Part shown: piece by piece, positions 53,801-64,000 of the stretch | Position numbering within the stretch: position 1 is the stretch's first letter | Layout: each line of letters begins with the position of its first letter | The notes under the pieces: model-generated | The model's input: the letters and a program-made list of their open reading frames with translations, nothing else | Databases searched by the model: none | Told to the model about the DNA's origin: nothing | Program-made: the position numbers and the translations under genes | Assembly (NCBI GenBank): GCA_026874595.1 | Contig: CM049311.1 | Span: 57,496,453 to 57,560,452, forward strand | Length of the DNA stretch: 64,000 nt | Source of the DNA: Sipunculus nudus | Taxonomy: Eukaryota > Annelida > Sipuncula > Golfingiida > Sipunculidae | Reading direction: 5' to 3'

Positions 53801-56800
53801 GAAATATGAGGAAAAACAGATGAGTGGTTTTGATAATAGGCAGTCCTGAAGTGTGAAAATAGGTTTTTAATAAAAAATTGAGGTTTTTCCTTAATTTCTC
53901 AAAGGAATGAAGTCGCAAAGACCCAGTTTTCGGCTTGGTAGGAGATCTTGGGGACATCTAACATTATGCTGAATTTTGGATTCCTAGGTCTTACGGTTTC
54001 AAAACGTGCCACATCTACGGACGGACGGACGGACGGACAATGGACCACGACTATAGCTCAGATGACTTATAGTCAGCTGAGCTAAAAATAGACATAATTA
54101 AAATATATATATAAATACAAATATAATCTTTTTTTATTTAATCAATTAATGCAGACACTAATTTATACCTCATTAACCATTGTAAAAAAAAATTTGGAAA
54201 GAACTATCAGACCAGGGAAACTGGAAATACAGAACTTTGATCCTCAACATACAGAAAATACTTTATAAAAGCACTAACTGGAGCCTGTTTGCACTTTAAC
54301 CAGTACTGGCTGACCTGTAGCTTACATTTTGCAAAATAACATTAACTTTTGACTCCTCTAGTAAATGGAGATCACAATATCAAATATTATACGAACAGCA
54401 ATACAGAACCACAGCTTGGTATGCTGGAGGAAGTATTAAAATGGTTAACTGGGCTGGACTGAACAATCTTTATGCTTTGTGTTGTGTTATCTATATAAAT
54501 GATAAGTATTAATTTAACTGTTAATGTTTTTAATTCTAAACTTCACTCGATCCACCACCCCTGTCCACCTGTTTTTTACGCAATATGTTTTTGGTGTAAA
54601 ATGCACTAAAGCTTACCCTTATTTAACTCAAGAGGCCAATCACATAAATTTGGTGATTTTCTGATGGCTAAATAGTTCTCTCCCATGTATGGATTCCATA
54701 TGATGAATTGAAATTAAAATAGAACTGAAAAGATACACAGTACTGTGACACTGACAGCCAAAGCTGACTACATACATTTGATGATTCATAGAGATGACAT
54801 CATACTGGTATTTGTATGTCTCGTACAATACATGGATAAACAGATGATGGCCAGTGGGAATTTAGCCACCGTTTTGTGCAATTCTTTTTAGACAGGTCTT
54901 GATAGCATAAAAAAATACATTTATTTAATACTTATTTAAATTATCATTATTCATCACATCATCTGCTGTGACAAAAGCTGTTCTTTAGCAGCTGACAAAA
55001 TAAATTTAAAAGAAATATCACAAAAGAATTGGTGGAGAGGGGTGTTGGAACAGATAGTTATCAGAGTTAATCTTTCAGTATAGCATTTCATACTCACTTG
55101 TTTACAAATTGCTCCAAGCCCTTCCTCCTGTCCTCAATAAATTCTTCGTCAAAAATACCATCATCCCCCCTGAATGGAAGCTGCCGTGACCAGGCTTTGC
55201 CAGGGAGAGGTGGGACTACAATCTGTGAACACAATTTTTTGCCTGACTGATTGCTAATACTTACACCACCATATGTTACAGCCAACAACCTCTAATGCAT
55301 ATTTCAAGTAGATTAACAATTAAAAGAATATAAGACAACTTTAACATGAGCACCTCAAACATGCATAATACACCCATCGTGTATCTGGTGACCTCTGAAT
55401 TCATTAAATATGTGTGAATTTTGATGATAAGGTAATTCAGGGGAGGAACTCTATTGGTAAATATGTATACTGAGTTTCATGAAAATCCACAAGATTTTTT
55501 ATAAGTCACCAAGATGCCCTTAAGTGCAGTGACCTCTGACCTCATTAAATATGCATGGATGAGCTTTATCAATATCCTTCATATTCATTAGTTATTGCGG
55601 CAACCACACAAAGTAGTTATGGTGAGTTTCTGGAAAATCTATCAATGCCCCCGTAAGTTATCATGGCAACACTTAAAGTTAACAGATGAATGGATGGAAT
55701 ACCATAAAACTTCTGTCACTGGTGTATGATAAGTAATCTATGAATCTTGACAAAGTGTTAAATGTCCAACAAAGTATTACATCAAGATTAGTCAAAAACT
55801 AGTAAGAATAAGTAATTTTGATATAAAAATTCCTGAAAAATATATCTGTTTAATTGGGAAACATAACTCAAAGGAGTTAAGATGCTGATCAATTCACAAA
55901 CATATTCACAAGCAAGCTTATCACAGGCTTATTCTGGTTAACCAAACCAAAATTTGGTTCCATCTCAAGTTGCAAATTTAATATAAAATATCAATTTGGT
56001 TTTGCTTCCTGCATATTATATATAACAATATACATTAATGAACAGTGAATAAGCTTGACAGGGTCTAAACATTCCTTTTAAGGATGGTATGAGTATTGCT
56101 AAGAGTGGTTGCACAGGTGTCTGGTTCCCACAATTGTTGATATATAATCACTTTTTAAACCATCCTTTGTTCATAGATTTTAGAAGTAATATAAAGGGGC
56201 TCATTATTTATTGAAACAAGTGGCTCATTGGTCATAATACTCAGCTAACAAGCATGGCCAATGACATTTAAAGGGTAAGTGTTCTTTAAAATGTTTAGAA
56301 AATCTATGAAAGAAGCATACTTACCTTGCTATCTCTTTCTAATTCATTTTTAAGCCAGTCAAAATCACTGTATCTCCTCCTTACACTGGATTCTTTGACT
56401 TTAAATACAGGTAGGTTTGTCTGAAATACAAATCAGGTAACTATTTGACTAACAAAGCCTCACAGAACTGACTTGTATAAGCTTCTCCAACACATGTAAT
56501 ATCAATCCAAATGAAGGAACACTCAGTTATTTGACCAGCTTCAGAGAATTATTATTACAGAAAAGGATCCTTCAATCCTTAAATCACTTAACCAAGGAAT
56601 ATTATCATATGCATAATGCATGAAACATTCTTACTAAAAGCATACAAAACCTTATCTGGGAATTTGTTAAAAGGGCGAATTCTTAAAAAGTTGTCACATT
56701 GCATTAGTTCTGCTTCAGTTTACCAAAGAATATCTCCTACTGTGACCAGTGTGAAGTGACTATATAATGTCCATATTTCAGAGTCATCCAAAAATTAATA

Positions 56801-59800
56801 TCTATCCACTGACATTAGTAAACTGACTGCATTTAACCCTGTATCATACTCAATAATTACAAAATATCATGGACAATACATTTTTCAAAAGGGCACCGGG
56901 GGGGGGGGGGGTACCCAATCAATTCACCATCACACCCTTGAATTAGCTGAGCTTTCAGTACAATATATTGGCACTTATCACTGACATTAAAACTAGATCA
57001 TGGTGAACAGGTGAAGATATTGCCATCATATTGATTACTATCATCATTGACAAGCATTTGTTACAGCACATTCACCTTTCAAGTTTCCAGTGGTCCTTAA
57101 CTTTTCCCAAGCATATTACACAGTAAACATTGGAAAACCAGGTGGTGGTTACAATGTGTTATAGGGGAAACATGCTACTTACAAATGCTTGAGATGGGGA
57201 CTGGAGAACTGCCTGAATCAATGGTTAAAAAAAATCATTTGCACTGATAAATGGTATCATATGTTAATGTCTGAATAAAAAAATGTTTGTCTTGAATGAG
57301 ATGCTTCTCTTTGCCAAGATACCATAATTTGATGCTTATTGTAATGTCCTAGTTTGAAAACAGCATCATCTAGTGCAATTCCACAACAGAGGACAACAGA
57401 GGATTGGAAGAGAAGACTAGGTCTAAATAAATAGCCAAGTTTTAATTCAGATATTATATATACATGATCAATAAGGGTCCATGGATTAAGACATAACAAA
57501 TATATCAAATGATAACTGTTCATTCCTTAATCTGCAATAATAATCAGTAGTCTTCCTTGTCACCGACTGTCCTAAATGAGACATGCCAGTGGATGTGTTA
57601 GTTTCCATCAATTTAATTTTAGCACTGCAGTGTCTGTGTAGAAACGGCCATTTAAACCATTCATTTAACATGATGAATGCCACAGAGAGCTTTGGTTACC
57701 CTGACTCCTCCCACACTGACATAATTCCACAAACTACTACAGGTGTGTGCAAAATCCATGTGGGGGACCTCTTAGGAATGAGAAATGATTATTATTGTTA
57801 CAATAAAAAAAAAAATTAAAAAGTTACTAGAATGCAACAATTTATACAATACCGGTATACAATACACAAGGAATTTGGTTGAAAGCCTTAATCACACACA
57901 ACACACATCAAGGCTTGAATTTTTAATATAGTTATTAGTTATTATGAGCTATGAAACATGTCTGACAGTTTTACTGTTCAGAGGAAGCCCACAATTAAAT
58001 CCACATTTGGGAATGGTCAATTGGTTTCATTTTTGGGGCTGTTATTGTAAATTTTTCACTTTGATCAAATTTCAGGCTTAAATTAATGTTCATGACTTGA
58101 TGTATTAGTTAACAATTCCCTTTACATTGCAGATCAGTCACAATTATGCATGTGTGTGGTGTGTATTTTAAATAAATACTTACAAGCTATTTAACGTATT
58201 TATTCATGACTTAAAATGAATATATATACATGGAATATGATGCACAGAGCAGCACTGCCTGATGTGTGTTATAATTAGGTAATAAATGAAAGTAATTATA
58301 AACATATAAGTATTAAACAATAATGGAGATACTGAGCTGATATTCCTGCATATCAGACAATTGATCATAACACAGCAGATTATGGCTGAGCAATTAACAT
58401 CAAAAGGATATTACAAGAGGCCAATAGTTTCCTTAATTGCCCTGTACAATCAGACATGTTGGGGCATCTAATTACTCAGGCAGCATGCCGCAGCAGTAAT
58501 ATCCACCTTGATGTATCATTTGGTTGGCAGTGACACTCATCACAGCAACTCAGTAATGACAAAGGTTATAACAACAATTTGCAGTTCCAGTAGCTTTTTT
58601 TTTCAGACCAGATCAGCAATCAGGCCATATTTGTTACTTATATTTATGAATACATGGGTGGTCTCAATTTTGAGAAATTTATTGTATAATAATTTTAAAA
58701 TATATCTGGGACCAAGAAAACTGGTCAGAATTGTATGTATGGTCAGCAACAGCTTGCTGATGGCTATTAAAAGTATTATATTCTGTGATTTGATGATTCT
58801 GCAATTTATACTCATTTTACCTACCTTAAATGCAGAAAATACTCTGATCATAAACCATACATCCAAAATTTACCATTTTTGTCTGATTTCTTCACTGATG
58901 CAAGGCATAAATAATAATGCATGTATTAGCTGTCATATTTCTTCTTCTGTATATTAAATCAACAACTGGTTGGAAGTTTGTTGATGAGAGGAGGTGGAAT
59001 ATTATTAAAAAGAAGTTAGGCAGATCTGAACATTTACATAAGTTTGAACATTTTTAATGCATAAAAATGTGTTATATTAGTTATTAAAGTTACATACCGA
59101 AAAGTACGCAACTAGATGTTTTAAATATCAGTTAGCCACCGACGGCGACACAACAGGTTTCAGTTGCGTCGCCGGCCCACCATCAGGGATGGGGCCAGGT
59201 ACTTGTACCTGTACCTGTACCTAGGCACACATTTCAGAGTACCTGTACCTATACCTGCCGGTCATGAGTGAGAATACCTTGTACCTGTACCTGAAGTACC
59301 TGTACCTGGTACAAAGTACTCAAGGTACATTTTCATATTTTCATTTTTTTTAAGATTTATCCTCTTTAAGTGTTAAAATTGATTACCTGTAGTGTAAAAT
59401 AATCAGCAAGCCATCAGTGTGATAATATACTTTATACTTATATTTAAAATTTACTTTAGCAAACAACTTCAATATTGTTCGATAGGAAAAAAGGCATGTT
59501 AACTTGCATATATATGTGAATTTATGCCTTTATTATTATCTTTAAAAACGTCTTTGAAATAAAAAAATAAATGTACCTGTACCTGTACCTAGGTACTTTC
59601 TAAAGTACCTGTACCTAGGTACTCTGTGAAAATCAAGTACCTTTCTAAAGTACCTGTACCTAGGTACTCTGTGAAAATCAAGTACCTGTACCTGGCCAGT
59701 TCACAAGTACCTATACCTGTACCTAGGTACTTTCTAAAGTACCTGTACCTAGGTACTCTGTGAAAATCAAGTACCTTTCTAAAGTACCTGTACCTAGGTA

Positions 59801-60824
59801 CTCTGTGAAAATCAAGTACCTGTACCTGGCCAGTTCACAAGTACCTATACCTGTACCTAGGTACTTTCACTTGTACCCTGCCCACCATAGGGCTAACTGG
59901 GGTTATAACACGATACGATCTGTTACTCTTAGAAAGGAAATTGTTTAAAAATATTTCCTATGGTTTTAACATACCAATGTTCACATAATGTAGTATGTCA
60001 AAAGGCCTGTAATAAAAAATAACCACTCTGGAAAGCATGAAACACCTGTAACATCAACAATTGATTTAAATGACCAGATGGAATTGAAGCATTAACAGTC
60101 CAGCAGACATCTTGCATTCGGTAGCAGTCCTGTATAATGTTTTAGGCCTGTGTACTGTTATGTTCATATTTTACTTCCTTGGTGCAAAATAGTGATGTAA
60201 TGTTTTTCAGTGGTCAAATATACAATACACATAGGAGTACTGAGCATTAAACTATTGATATATGTTAAATTTCGCAGTTGTGTATGAAGTGTTATAATCA
60301 CAGTTAACTGCAGGTGCAATCTATGTACTCCACATTGCGTCAGTCACTAAAAAAGAGCAATTGAGGAGTCCATTCTTATGGGCTAAATATCAGTGTGCCA
60401 ATGGTTTAAGTTGACAGAGAAGAAAATTGAGGAGTTTCAATTTATTCAAAGCTGGAGGCAGTGGCCACATAATCCTTTGTGTCCGTTTAATGTATGTAAT
60501 TGGATCCGTCAAAGAGAAAAGAAAAATGGAAAATATCAGTGTCAGTAGCACACTTAGCAATAGCACTCATAGCCATACTATAGCAGTGAGTAAGCGTCAA
60601 ACTAAAAGACTAAAACCTAACCAGCTAAGCGGTAGGGGGTGGGGAATCCCCGCCCCTTCTCTTACCCTCATGCGGACTTCGTAGTCTGTGTATCTTTTCT
60701 TTCCAACTCCATGAGTTTCTGGGTTGAGAACATCGATTTCTAAAAAGTTAGCTGGTGGCGCGTACGCATCGTCCAGCGTCTGTTTCTTTGAGGGGATTCG
60801 CGATGTCGCGGAATTCGCTGCCAT
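41769..60824 (-). CDS. SNX3: Sorting nexin SNX3/SNX12 with alternative last exons
   Basis: A PX-domain protein that binds PI3P on early endosomes and, in animals, works with retromer to recycle cargo such as Wntless. The coding exons are 60824-60666, 56420-56325 and 55222-55098, then either 46293-46188 (4a) or 41874-41769 (4b). All junctions are GT-AG. Exon 3 ends two bases into a lysine codon that either last exon completes. Both forms give 161 residues, against 162 in human SNX3. Visible features are the N-terminal DDAYAPPANFLEIDV, the PI3P-binding RRRYSDF (Arg69, Tyr70), VVPPLPGK (Lys94), and the LPFRGDDGIFDEEFIEDRRK segment (Arg117), then VAGHPLAQNERCLH. Key lipid-contact residues are all retained. 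Introns are large (4.2, 1.1 and 8.8 kb) and full of repeats. Vertebrates have SNX3 and SNX12; an invertebrate copy corresponds to both. Confidence 0.95.
42498..43168 (+). mobile_element. Repeat family D with 3' hairpin, short copy
   Basis: It starts AACAAGGGACCTGTGGGTCA. It has GACAGACCAACAGACC-type runs at about 43090 and ends in a hairpin GCTCAGTTGACT-TTC-AGTCAGCTGAGC followed by TAAAAAA. The same head and tail occur at 51488 and 54089. A third head fragment lies at about 56213-56250. A G run lies at about 42873-42887. Confidence 0.6.
43169..45993. other. Intron between alternative SNX3 exons, no gene seen
   Basis: AT-rich sequence between exons 4a and 4b. It holds a short G run near 43697-43706. 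The polyadenylation signal for the 4a form should lie here; a minus-strand AATAAA near 45237 is one candidate. Confidence 0.45.
45994..46020. repeat. (TA)n(CA)n microsatellite
   Basis: A short TA tract followed by CA, 168 bp 3' of the exon 4a stop on the minus strand. Confidence 0.9.
46188..46293 (-). CDS. SNX3: SNX3 alternative last exon 4a (proximal)
   Basis: 106 nt after acceptor CTTGCAG. It encodes VAGHPLAQNERCLHMFLLEP then VIDKNYVPGKVRTT and a TGA stop. It lies 8.8 kb downstream of exon 3. Its first base completes the lysine codon as AAG. Confidence 0.93.
46294..47767. other. SNX3 intron 3 sequence, no feature seen
   Basis: AT-rich intronic sequence with no recognised repeat. Confidence 0.45.
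47768..49226 (+). mobile_element. Repeat family B (GTATCCGC hairpin), copy 2
   Basis: Same head (TAGTCGACAAGCGACTA then GTATCCGCC) and tail as 26488-27652. The 3' end forms a hairpin GTATCCGCAAAAC-TTC-GTTTTGGCGGATAC followed by AAAAA. A GGC trinucleotide run lies at 49155-49175. The core is a 280-bp tandem array (listed separately). It sits inside SNX3 intron 3. Confidence 0.7.
47903..49025 (+). repeat. 280-bp tandem array with GGCGCC palindrome
   Basis: Units start at 47903, 48181, 48461 and 48741 (periods 278, 280, 280). Each contains a perfect 14-bp palindrome AGGTGGCGCCACCT and a second related half-unit with GCAGGTGGCGCCACC. The 280-bp unit is thus itself a diverged dimer of about 140 bp, a higher-order repeat. 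The last three units are almost identical, implying recent amplification. Confidence 0.92.
49408..49926 (+). mobile_element. Repeat family E, copy 1
   Basis: It starts with GAGCACCGCAAACATGCATA. It has repeated GTGACCTCTGACC...ATTAAATATG subunits and a GACAGACAGACGGAC run, and ends in an imperfect hairpin (ATAATACTCCT...AGGGGCGTAT) followed by AAAT. It shares its head and subunits with 55346-55735. Confidence 0.6.
49927..51487. other. SNX3 intron 3 sequence, no feature seen
   Basis: AT-rich intronic DNA; nothing supported. Confidence 0.45.
51488..54089 (+). mobile_element. Repeat family D, long copy or two fragments
   Basis: The head AACAAGGGACCTATGGGTCA (51488) and tail hairpin GCTCAGATGACT-TAT-AGTCAGCTGAGC (about 54057-54085, then TAAAAA) match the short copy at 42498-43168. 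A GGACGGACGGAC run (54016-54036) precedes the hairpin. The interior holds a 672-bp tandem duplication. Whether the head and tail belong to one 2.6-kb copy is uncertain. Confidence 0.5.
52829..54005 (+). repeat. 672-bp tandem duplication
   Basis: CGTGCCATGGTCA begins at 52829 and 53501. The ordered blocks TTTGGGCCCATAACTT, TTTCTGGCATGT and GTGGTTTTGATA recur at the same spacing. A third partial start (AACGTGCCA) occurs at 54003. The copies are clearly diverged. Confidence 0.85.
54090..55097. other. SNX3 intron 3, exon-3-proximal part
   Basis: No feature other than AT-rich sequence. Confidence 0.45.
55098..55222 (-). CDS. SNX3: SNX3 exon 3
   Basis: 41 codons plus two bases, IVVPPLPGKAWSRQLPFRGD through LEQFVN, ending before GTGAGT. 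The final two bases (AA) begin a lysine codon completed by either last exon. Confidence 0.96.
55346..55735 (+). mobile_element. Repeat family E, copy 2
   Basis: It begins GAGCACCTCAAACATGCATA and carries two GTGACCTCTGA...ATTAAATATG subunits, as at 49408-49926. It lies in SNX3 intron 2. The tail is degraded. Confidence 0.6.
56325..56420 (-). CDS. SNX3: SNX3 exon 2
   Basis: 32 codons, TNLPVFKVKESSVRRRYSDF through ELERDSK, phase 0 at both sides. It carries the arginine and tyrosine of the phosphoinositide pocket. Confidence 0.96.
56421..59142. other. SNX3 intron 1, downstream part
   Basis: No gene. It holds a G run at about 56890-56900. Open frames up to 149 codons at 58508-58957 have no recognisable domain and an AT-rich, chance-like composition. 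Confidence 0.5.
59143..59174. repeat. GC-rich hairpin next to a hAT insertion
   Basis: CGGCGACACAAC (59143-59154) faces GTTGCGTCGCCG (59163-59174), 11 of 12 complementary across 8 bp. It is GC-rich in an AT-rich intron and ends one base before the hAT target duplication. Confidence 0.8.
59184..59880. mobile_element. Non-autonomous hAT element with perfect 8-bp TSD
   Basis: 697 bp bounded by identical 8-bp flanks cccaccat (59176-59183 and 59881-59888). The ends are CAGGGATGGGG and, in reverse, CAGGGTACAAGTG. The interior is dominated by GTACCTGTACCT and the palindrome GTACCTAGGTAC, with a 134-bp tandem duplication (GGCCAGTTCACAAG at 59694 and 59828). No transposase is present; the small open frame is a repeat artefact. 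It lies in SNX3 intron 1. Confidence 0.88.
60666..60824 (-). CDS. SNX3: SNX3 exon 1 (coding part)
   Basis: 53 codons from ATG 60824-60822 (MAANSATSRIPSKKQTLDDA...) to EVRMR, ending in phase 0 at a GTAAGA donor. This matches the point where human SNX3 reads EIRVK before TNLP. Confidence 0.95.
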
Positions 60825-60899
60825 TTTCCTTTGCAGGCGATAACTGTGTAGCGCAAAAGATAAGACCCGCCGTCCAAAACTTGTTTTCGATATTTTTAA

Positions 60900-61499
60900 A
60901 TAAAGTAACCTACGCCTTTCCCTAATCTGAAACTGCAGAATTGATATGAATATTTCCGTTCTGTAAGCTGTATATTTGATAAGATTTAAAAGTAGCTAAT
61001 TAGGTTTCCATAAGCGATGCTCATCAATTACTTACGGCGTACTATTTTGCCGCGGATACACCTACTTCCGTGTTGTTAGTCACATGACGTCAAAGTGTCA
61101 GTCACCTGCACCGGGCCATGACCCGTCTGTAATCCCTCTTTTTGGTTCTCAGCCCTAAGCAACACATCACACGAGCAGCTACGTGCAACGGGTCAACAGG
61201 ATCAAAGTAAACATGCTCATATGCCCGATGACGTAACTGTATGAACCGTGGGTGTGAATATAACTGTCACCAATTATGTAAATATCTGACAAGCCAACAT
61301 CGGCAACAGTACAAAATATGTCTGTATCTTTCAGCGTTCTGACTATCCACACAAAAAAGTTTCTTTCACTACCAAATCATTTTTTGTAAATATATTATGT
61401 GGAACCGGAAAGAACATGTTTTTTTTCTATAATTTAACCTATATAAATTAAAATAATTCATAAATTCATGTCCCTGGCATTCACAGAGCAATATAGTAC

Positions 61500-61502
<3 letters not shown>
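60900..61502. other. SNX3 upstream region
   Basis: Intergenic sequence upstream of SNX3 with the ETS/CRE motifs noted separately. No divergent gene was recognised. Confidence 0.45.
61064..61092 (-). promoter_or_regulatory. ETS and CRE motifs upstream of SNX3
   Basis: CGGAAGT reads on the minus strand at 61070-61064, and the full cAMP-response palindrome TGACGTCA lies at 61085-61092. Both are 240-270 bp upstream of the SNX3 start codon. ETS and CREB/ATF sites are common in promoters of widely expressed genes. The start site is not determined. Confidence 0.5.

Positions 61503-61571
<69 letters not shown>
61503..61571. repeat. (TA)n microsatellite
   Basis: Pure TA tract of about 69 bp. Confidence 0.95.
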
Positions 61572-61574
<3 letters not shown>

Positions 61575-64000
61575 CTGTCATTGTGCTTATACCTCTCCTT
61601 AATTTGGGCTTATTTGTTAAGCAAAGTAATACCTAAAATGCTTCAAATTTATACTTAATGGTTCAAAGGTCATTAAAAATTACCTGTCCCCAGGCAATAG
61701 TAAAAAACTGATTATCCTTTTATTTTTATTAAATGGTATAGGCCTAGGATTTTTTGCACTCTTCGTGTAAAATAAAATCGTTCCTTAAAAACTTCCACCA
61801 GTTTCGTTACATCCCTCCATTTTTTCCACTTTTATTGCGATTAAATGACTTTCCCCAGATTTAGTTTAACACCGTTATAATTTAAAGATGATTTGATCAC
61901 CATAACACGATGTTGATTGATTACTCCTTGCTTAAAACAACCCAAGTTGAAGTTAAGTCATAGAATGACTCTTCAAAACCATCATTATCGGAATGTATTT
62001 TGTCATTTTACAACAAGAAATTTCCATAATTGTGTAAAAATGTCCGTGTATTTATTGTTTTTCAACACCTTTACCTAAATTTCTCCAAAATAATGGAAGT
62101 ATTTATGCTTTTCTTAGTTTTGAAATATAGCTCACACTGTCAATTGTCATTCTCCAGAAAATGTACAATTTCAGAGTGCCAATAAATGAATAAACGAATG
62201 TTTCCTTGTCCAAAAATGTTTTATTTTATGAAAAGTACATGAACCTTGAACCTATATTTTGAAGTCGGCCGATCTTTGTTAAATAAATGTCTGTTTTACC
62301 TGAAAGTTCACCAAGACTCAATTTTCATGTCAGTGGTGTTACAGACCTTAATATTGACGTTAAACTTAAACTTTATAGTAAAAATTCAAAGCTCTTTGGT
62401 AGATCACCTAAACTGGTGTTACTCTTGTTATAAATGTTTACACCAATCATTCCCTCTAAAAAAGAATAAAAACATCAGTACATCTGAAAGTCATGTAGCA
62501 TTGAAGAACCTGTGCTAACAGGAGTAAGTTTAATATACTGAAAATATTAGTTGTACAATTGAATTGCAAATCTCTTGAATCCATTACCCATAGTTTTCTT
62601 AACTTACAATGCCCAATGTTGAATAATTAACGTAAAATTTATTTATTCTTCATAAGATTTATTCCTTATAACACCACTGACTAACATGAAACACCACTGA
62701 CATTTGGGTAACACCACTGAAAAACTTATACCAACCTGCTTAATTTTTCTTAGAATCCTCCTTCAATAATTTTTTATTCAGTATCCACATAAATTGTTAA
62801 CTATATGCATCACGGGCATGTAAATTATTTGAAAGGTTAACTTCACATGCAGGATATGTTTAAATTACTGAAATAAATAAAAATGTTTCATTGAAAATTT
62901 TAACTCTTTGTTATCTGAACAATCTTCTGTTTAATCCGACGATAATTTTTACAAATGTAACAACAGACTTAGGGAAAATGTGTGTTTATGTTAAAATTTC
63001 ACTGTGGATTGTCCATCTGAAATACAGTGGGGTGATTTGAATCTTCCATACTTAAAGTAAAAAGGCGAGGAAGGTGGAGTCAGCAGATTCTCGTCTTTTT
63101 TTTTGTCATATATAATTTAGGATAATATTAACATATTCAAAATGATGTAATGTTCATATTTTTTAGAGTAACTCAAGTTTGTACGTTTTTTGGAGAATGA
63201 CCCAATTAACACATACATGTATATACTGAATACTAGAAAGGTTAAAGGAGTAATTAAGTTTCTTTGAATAAATATCATATCTTTTTGCAACACCATTATG
63301 CACCAACACTTTTCACTTTTAACGGTGGTGAATGTCAATGAACGATGTTGAAACAAAAAGGTGACAGGATGGATGTGAGATCAAAATTCTACAAACTGGC
63401 ATTGTCATCCAGGAATTTCATAGTTTTTATAGCGATCACTGTGTTATGTATTTTTATAAGTTAAACTTTAAATATTATAAAAGAAGTCTGCTTGCTTTAA
63501 GTAATGATTTTGCCAATGTTTACATTTATTGTAATTCAGCACCGTTATCCTTCTTGAACACCGTTATACTTTGAAAATGGACATAATTTCAAGAAAAAAA
63601 ATTTACTTGAAACATATAAGAAACTGCTATTATCTCCCGTAATGTTTTATTTAGATTGCTATATATTGCTTCTGTTTATTGCATTATACCTTCTGTGGGT
63701 TGCGGTTTATTTCCATGTAAGACTCTATAAAATAAATATTAGGATAAGTTATTTTCAGCTGTTGAAATGGGTCGTTTTTTCTTATAGAATGACCCAAACA
63801 AGCGGGCGGTATATTGAATTACCTTCATTACTTTTTTTTTTAAATGAAGACAAATTTTCATTTTTACAAGAGAGAAATATCGGATATATTTACATTTTAT
63901 AGACAAAGACAAATTTTTATTATACATGAGAGAAATATTATAGGCTTAATAATATTATATGTTTGACGGATCAGGGCATATATAAGTTCTCGGGCTCAGT
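61572..64000. other. Intergenic, no gene seen
   Basis: AT-rich sequence. Open frames up to 90 codons lack motifs, and no repeat family was recognised. Confidence 0.5.

Noticed and set aside
58508-58957. 149-codon plus-strand frame in SNX3 intron 1
   Set aside because: Hydrophobic, AT-rich composition without motifs and an opposing frame on the other strand; no evidence of a gene.

Overview
This is a eukaryotic window, AT-rich and full of introns, microsatellites and transposon debris. It most likely comes from a marine mollusc, probably a bivalve. That is an inference from the animal genes present (actin, SNX3-type sorting nexin), the Ty3/gypsy element with a PNMA-like gag, and the dispersed hairpin-ended repeats with GGAC runs that are typical of bivalve genomes. 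No RNA gene, CRISPR array or prokaryotic operon was seen.

Three host genes can be built from splice-phase-consistent exons. (1) A divergent actin lies on the minus strand: seven coding exons between 5719 and 2095 give 380 residues, with a non-coding first exon and a TATA/CArG promoter near 6343-6532. (2) A two-exon gene on the plus strand (16921-17059 and 18345-19153) encodes 315 residues of unknown function. (3) An SNX3/SNX12 gene lies on the minus strand (60824 to 41769). Its first three coding exons can join either of two homologous, phase-identical last exons (46293-46188 or 41874-41769), each giving a 161-residue PX protein.

Mobile DNA by region: 6.7-7.2 kb, a fold-back MULE-like element with a perfect 9-bp target duplication just upstream of actin; 7.95-14.04 kb, a broken Ty3/gypsy element with an intact gag and damaged pol, enclosed by inverted 44-bp ends that abut (TA)n tracts; 14.26-16.13 kb, a non-autonomous hAT element with a second hAT element nested inside it (perfect 8-bp duplication); about 19.95-23.4 kb, a decayed CR1/jockey-type LINE; 23.9-36.2 kb, three copies of a roughly 450-bp inverted-repeat element, plus a separate MITE; 26.5-29.9, 42.5-43.2, 47.8-49.9, 51.5-54.1 and 55.3-55.7 kb, several families that share a tandem-repeat core and a 3' hairpin (Helentron/HINE-like); 59.18-59.88 kb, a third hAT element with a perfect 8-bp duplication.

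The remainder (0-2 kb, 30.5-41.7 kb between repeats, 60.9-64 kb) shows no supportable gene. Open frames of tyrosine-isoleucine dipeptides are translations of (TA)n tracts.
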